Below, piece by piece: positions 5,162 to 6,402 of a stretch of DNA of 6,402 bases. Made by a program: the position numbers and the translations under genes. The notes beneath the pieces are model-generated. The model searched no databases. It had not been told where the DNA came from and worked only from the letters and a program-made list of their open reading frames with translations. Each line of letters opens with the position of its first letter. Within the stretch, counting starts at the first letter, position 1. Location: the NCBI GenBank assembly GCA_026713505.1, contig JAPOOH010000355.1:1-6402 (forward strand), read 5' to 3'. The stretch comes from Chloroflexota bacterium. GTDB lineage: Bacteria; Chloroflexota; Dehalococcoidia; Lucifugimonadales; Australimonadaceae.

Positions 5162-6402
5162 AGCGCAGCGCGATGAGCGTCCCCGATTCCTCGGACGTGA
5201 CGAAGAGGGCATCCCGCGTTGCCACGGTCCGGCCGGAGGGCTTGACGCCCAGCGGGATGGTCCGGGTGAGTTTTCCCGTCGACCGTTCGACGACGTGGAT
5301 GTTTCCGTCGTCCGCGCCGAAGTAGACGGAGGCCCCCGCGACCGCGGGGGCCGTGTGAACCAGCGCACCGGCGTCGTACTCCCACAGCCCTTCGCCGTCG
5401 GCCACGGACAGCGCGTGGAGCCGCCCGTCCCTGCCGGCGGTGTACGCCGTCCCATCGAGCACGGCGGGGGCGCTCAGCGCGCTGTTCGGGGAGAGCGTGC
5501 GCCCCCAGGCCAGTCCCTTCGACAGCGGCGGTTCGGACTGCAGCCCCCAGATGAAGAACTGCTGCCGCCAGGAACGGAGCGCCCGCTCCAACGGATACTC
5601 GAGCTTCATCCAGTCGACCGCCGCCAATCTTCCCCGTCCCGTGCTGATGAGGACGTTGCCTGCTGTGAAGACCGGGCTCTCAGAAAGAGCGTTGACGGTA
5701 TCGAAGATGAGACGCTTCCTGCCGGTGACGAGATCGAGCATGTAGACGAGACCGTCGTCGGTTGCGAGCGCCATGAGGTCATCCTGGAACGCGGGGGCCG
5801 CGACGATGTTTCCGTCAGCCTGGAACGTCCAGAGTTCGGCCCCGGTCTCCGCATCCAGCGCGTAGAGCGTGCCGTTCCATGAGCCTGCGTAGACCACGCC
5901 CCGGTAGACGACAGGGGACGCGAAGAACCCGCTGTCCGCCTGAAGGTCCCATAGCACAGCGCCGGTGTAGCGGTCCAGCTTGAGCAGCTGGCCGTCGCGT
6001 ACCGCCACATACACCGCAGCGTCGGTCACGGCCGGTGCTGTGCTCGCGAAGAGGCCAAGTCGACGCTCCCAGAGGATCTCGCCGGTTGAGCTGTCCAACA
6101 CCATGAACCGAGCGTCTCCCGTTCCTACGAAGAGCTGACTGCCGGATACTGCGGGCACCGCCCGAAGAGGACGCCCCGTCTCCAGTCTCCACAGCTCGAC
6201 GCCCTCGAATCCGCCGTGCACAGGGAGAGCCGACGTGTGCGCAACGTCGCGGCCTGCAAGGGCCCAGGTGTCTTCGCCCACCGGGGCATCGACCCGCGAC
6301 GACGGGACCGGCACCGGTCCGGCGAAGACATCCCACTCCCACATGCCCCAGGCGAGCAAGGCGACGCCAACGATGCCGGCCACCGAGAGCCACACACGTC
6401 TA
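5160..6402 (-). CDS. Membrane-anchored PQQ-type beta-propeller repeat protein, probably 5'-partial
   Basis: From the GTG at 6395 there are 411 codons, but the frame remains open to the window edge with two Arg codons before it (R-R-V-W-L). The true start therefore probably lies just outside. The N-terminus has one hydrophobic segment (residues 3-17, LSVAGIVGVALLAWG) after basic residues, so an anchored extracytoplasmic protein is likely. About seven or eight blades follow, each with P-A/V-V...V-Y...G.L.ALD..TG..LW: near residues 81-110, 121-150, 160-189, 200-229, 240-261, 309-339, 349-378 and 391-411. PQQ-like propellers either bind quinone cofactors in dehydrogenases or act as scaffolds (BamB). 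Here no catalytic dehydrogenase domain or cysteine is seen, so a binding or scaffold role is likelier. BamB itself is a lipoprotein of outer-membrane assembly and is a poor fit. Residues 261-308 interrupt the blades with an aromatic, basic insertion. It converges with the Rieske gene, so a shared operon is excluded. Confidence 0.85.
   Translation of the reverse strand, partial: RRVWLSVAGIVGVALLAWGMWEWDVFAGPVPVPSSRVDAPVGEDTWALAGRDVAHTSALPVHGGFEGVELWRLETGRPLRAVPAVSGSQLFVGTGDARFMVLDSSTGEILWERRLGLFASTAPAVTDAAVYVAVRDGQLLKLDRYTGAVLWDLQADSGFFASPVVYRGVVYAGSWNGTLYALDAETGAELWTFQADGNIVAAPAFQDDLMALATDDGLVYMLDLVTGRKRLIFDTVNALSESPVFTAGNVLISTGRGRLAAVDWMKLEYPLERALRSWRQQFFIWGLQSEPPLSKGLAWGRTLSPNSALSAPAVLDGTAYTAGRDGRLHALSVADGEGLWEYDAGALVHTAPAVAGASVYFGADDGNIHVVERSTGKLTRTIPLGVKPSGRTVATRDALFVTSEESGTLIALR

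Noticed and set aside
4282..5385. 367-codon minus-strand open frame opposite the Rieske gene
   Set aside because: It is antisense to an enzyme whose catalytic motifs are intact and overlaps the end of the beta-propeller gene in another frame. No recognisable domain.

Overview
The window is a 6.4 kb, GC-rich bacterial segment with six genes. The proteins carry Thr-Pro-rich tethers directly after lipoprotein cysteines. Two of the six genes begin with (or first show) GTG. Gaps hold degenerate GTCATTCC / GAGCCTGCCGAAGG-type dispersed repeats, and there is a phthalate/LigXa-like Rieske oxygenase. This mix is what I associate with Chloroflexota, especially uncultured Dehalococcoidia/SAR202-like lineages. 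That placement is inference from style, because no taxonomic marker gene is present.

Layout. (1) Bases 1-149, plus strand: the last 48 codons of a membrane protein resembling the C-terminus of queuosine-precursor transporters (VUT/YhhQ family). (2) Bases 150-373: a gap filled by a long imperfect hairpin repeat plus an older half-repeat. (3) Bases 374-3615, minus strand: three genes read right to left with gaps of 95 and 102 bases. They are an oligopeptide-type ABC solute-binding lipoprotein, a small Thr-Pro-linker lipoprotein with a two-cysteine domain, and a transglutaminase-like cysteine peptidase-fold protein. The small lipoprotein has a strong Shine-Dalgarno and a plausible promoter of its own. 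(4) Bases 3616-3894: a divergent intergenic region with a candidate promoter and a GATATCC/GGATATC inverted repeat. (5) Bases 3895-5136, plus strand: a complete Rieske non-heme iron oxygenase alpha subunit with all metal ligands visible. (6) Bases 5160-6402, minus strand and convergent: a membrane-anchored PQQ-type beta-propeller protein whose true start probably lies beyond the right edge.

How the genes may relate. The window combines uptake (solute-binding lipoprotein), oxidative attack on an unidentified ring compound (Rieske oxygenase) and two other surface proteins (small lipoprotein, beta-propeller). This fits a heterotroph taking up and oxidising organic molecules. The solute-binding protein has no permease or ATPase in view, and the oxygenase has no reductase or ferredoxin in view, so both depend on partners elsewhere. 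I found no defence system, mobile element with a transposase, CRISPR array or RNA gene, and no clearly new multi-gene system. The points most worth checking are the intergenic hairpin repeat, the divergent operator-like site, the conserved-looking cysteine pairs, and the unusual insertion in the beta-propeller.
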